A model generated the notes under the pieces. That model searched no databases. It was given only the letters and a program-made list of their open reading frames with translations, and had not been told where the DNA came from. A program made the position numbers and the translations under genes. From the NCBI RefSeq assembly GCF_900186615.1, contig NZ_LT896588.1:2535215-2599214 (forward strand): a stretch of DNA of 64,000 bases, given 5' to 3'. Positions 63,265 through 64,000 of this stretch are shown piece by piece. Position 1 is the first letter of the stretch. Each line of letters starts with the position of its first letter. The DNA comes from Parabacteroides bouchesdurhonensis (GTDB taxonomy: Bacteria > Bacteroidota > Bacteroidia > Bacteroidales > Tannerellaceae).

Positions 63265-63841
63265 AACAATACGTGTTGAAGACGGGAAGATCTATAATCT
63301 TCCGTATCATAACGAACGGATGAACCGGACGCGGAGTGAGGTGTTGGGTGTTATGGACTGTAATTTGGATGTATCGGATTATATCCGTCCGGAGGCTTAC
63401 GGCGAGAGAACCAAATGCCGGGTTGAATATCTTGAAGATATTGTAAAGGTAGAATATTTTACGTATTACGTGCGTCCTGTCCGTTCATTGCAATTGGTTG
63501 TTTGCGATGATGCGGACTATAGATATAAAAGTACGGACCGGCATTTGCTGAATGATTTGTATGCGCAACGCATGGGAAGGGATGATGTTCTGATAGTCCG
63601 TAACGGCTTGCTGACGGATACTTCTATCTGTAATGTAGCTTTATGGAATGGTGAAAGCTGGCTGACGCCGGCTCGGCCTTTGTTGCTGGGGACGAAAAGA
63701 GCCGCTTTGCTTGACTCCGGGATGATAACATCCAAGGATATTACAGCAGAGGAATTGCGTGAATATTCATCTATTCGCCTCTTTAACGCTTTGATAGACT
63801 TTGGAGAAATTGAATTGGATATGACATCGGTTATAGTTTGA
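63248..63841 (+). CDS. pabC: Class IV aminotransferase-fold protein (aminodeoxychorismate lyase-like)
   Basis: A 197-residue fold-type IV PLP protein. It includes DADYRYKSTDRHLLNDLYAQRMG, where the Lys could bind PLP, DVLIVRNGLLTDTSICNVALWNG and TPARPLLLGTKRAALLDSG. The length is short for PabC (about 250-270). Its overlap with pabB supports release of p-aminobenzoate. The assignment by context is likely. Confidence 0.75.
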   Translation: MYPFIETIRVEDGKIYNLPYHNERMNRTRSEVLGVMDCNLDVSDYIRPEAYGERTKCRVEYLEDIVKVEYFTYYVRPVRSLQLVVCDDADYRYKSTDRHLLNDLYAQRMGRDDVLIVRNGLLTDTSICNVALWNGESWLTPARPLLLGTKRAALLDSGMITSKDITAEELREYSSIRLFNALIDFGEIELDMTSVIV

Positions 63842-63848
63842 TGCCTGG

Positions 63849-64000
63849 TTACCAAAACTTATTATGTTCTTCGCTGTATTCAAAGCCTGCATCTTTCAAT
63901 TTGTTGATAAGGGAACTTTTGTTTATATGCATATCATCGCACAGCTTATCTAAAGAAGAATAATTATCTCTGAGTTTCATATTGATAACGCTAAAAAGCA
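63849..64000 (-). CDS. DUF4250 protein, 3' end only
   Basis: The last 50 codons, ending TAA 63849-63851, read LFSVINMKLRDNYSSLDKLC, then DDMHINKSSLINKLKDAGFEY and EEHNKFW. This pattern is that of the short DUF4250 family (about 60 residues), which has a helix-turn-helix look and an unknown role. The gene runs out of the window. Confidence 0.75.
   Translation of the reverse strand, partial: LFSVINMKLRDNYSSLDKLCDDMHINKSSLINKLKDAGFEYSEEHNKFW

Overview
This 64 kb window is chromosomal DNA of a Bacteroidales bacterium, most like Bacteroides or Parabacteroides (the genus is inferred). The evidence is a consistent promoter form (a -7 box TAnnTTTG, sometimes with a TTTG about 20 bp upstream), weak ribosome binding sites, many lipoproteins and TonB-linked outer-membrane genes, a ribosomal protein S16 with a long Ala/Glu/Lys tail, a tyrosine recombinase of the CTnDOT type, and sialidase and GH130 glycosidases.

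Layout. 1-3.5 kb: end of a gene, a five-unit 23-bp repeat array, then a thioredoxin-like/ferredoxin/5'-nucleotidase run. 3.5-5.7 kb: a three-gene reverse transcriptase operon of the diversity-generating retroelement (DGR) type, made of a possible MutS-like accessory, an Avd-like helical bundle protein and the RT; no template or variable repeat is visible nearby. 5.7-11.7 kb: MFS pump, gpmA, a NikR-like repressor, and a TonB receptor plus porin whose promoter carries a 12-bp inverted repeat. 11.8-26 kb: ClC channel, sialidase, a GldB-like lipoprotein, two MATE pumps, nadE, two cyclophilins, a sugar nucleotidyltransferase and a rhamnosidase-like enzyme. 26-36 kb: small membrane proteins, menA, a candidate small RNA, nadK with a CBS protein, pdxJ, ExbB-ExbD-TonB, a DJ-1 protein, a DMT permease, rpsP and a thioredoxin lipoprotein. 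36.1-39.6 kb: an island remnant beside tRNA-Ser, with a broken integrase and a 560-residue protein that has a nuclease-like N-terminus. 39.6-49 kb: a GH130 lipoprotein, an RND efflux operon with a divergent AraC regulator, and holB. 49-53.4 kb: an aromatic amino acid operon (pheA, aminotransferase, DAHP synthase-chorismate mutase, tyrA) preceded by a Phe/Tyr-rich leader peptide and an attenuator. 53.5-55.1 kb: divergent oxyR and dps. 55.5-60.2 kb: a 1568-residue repeat-built surface protein. 60.3-64 kb: agmatine-to-putrescine genes, pabB and pabC, and a DUF4250 fragment.

The most unusual items are the DGR-type operon with no visible repeats; three unrelated intergenic arrays that all have a 22-23 bp period; two copies of a candidate small RNA that share a conserved 5' core; the Phe/Tyr attenuator; the NikR-like protein that has lost most nickel ligands beside a promoter-overlapping operator; and the tRNA-Ser island with its unknown nuclease-like protein. 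All family calls come from reading motifs by eye; no database search was made.
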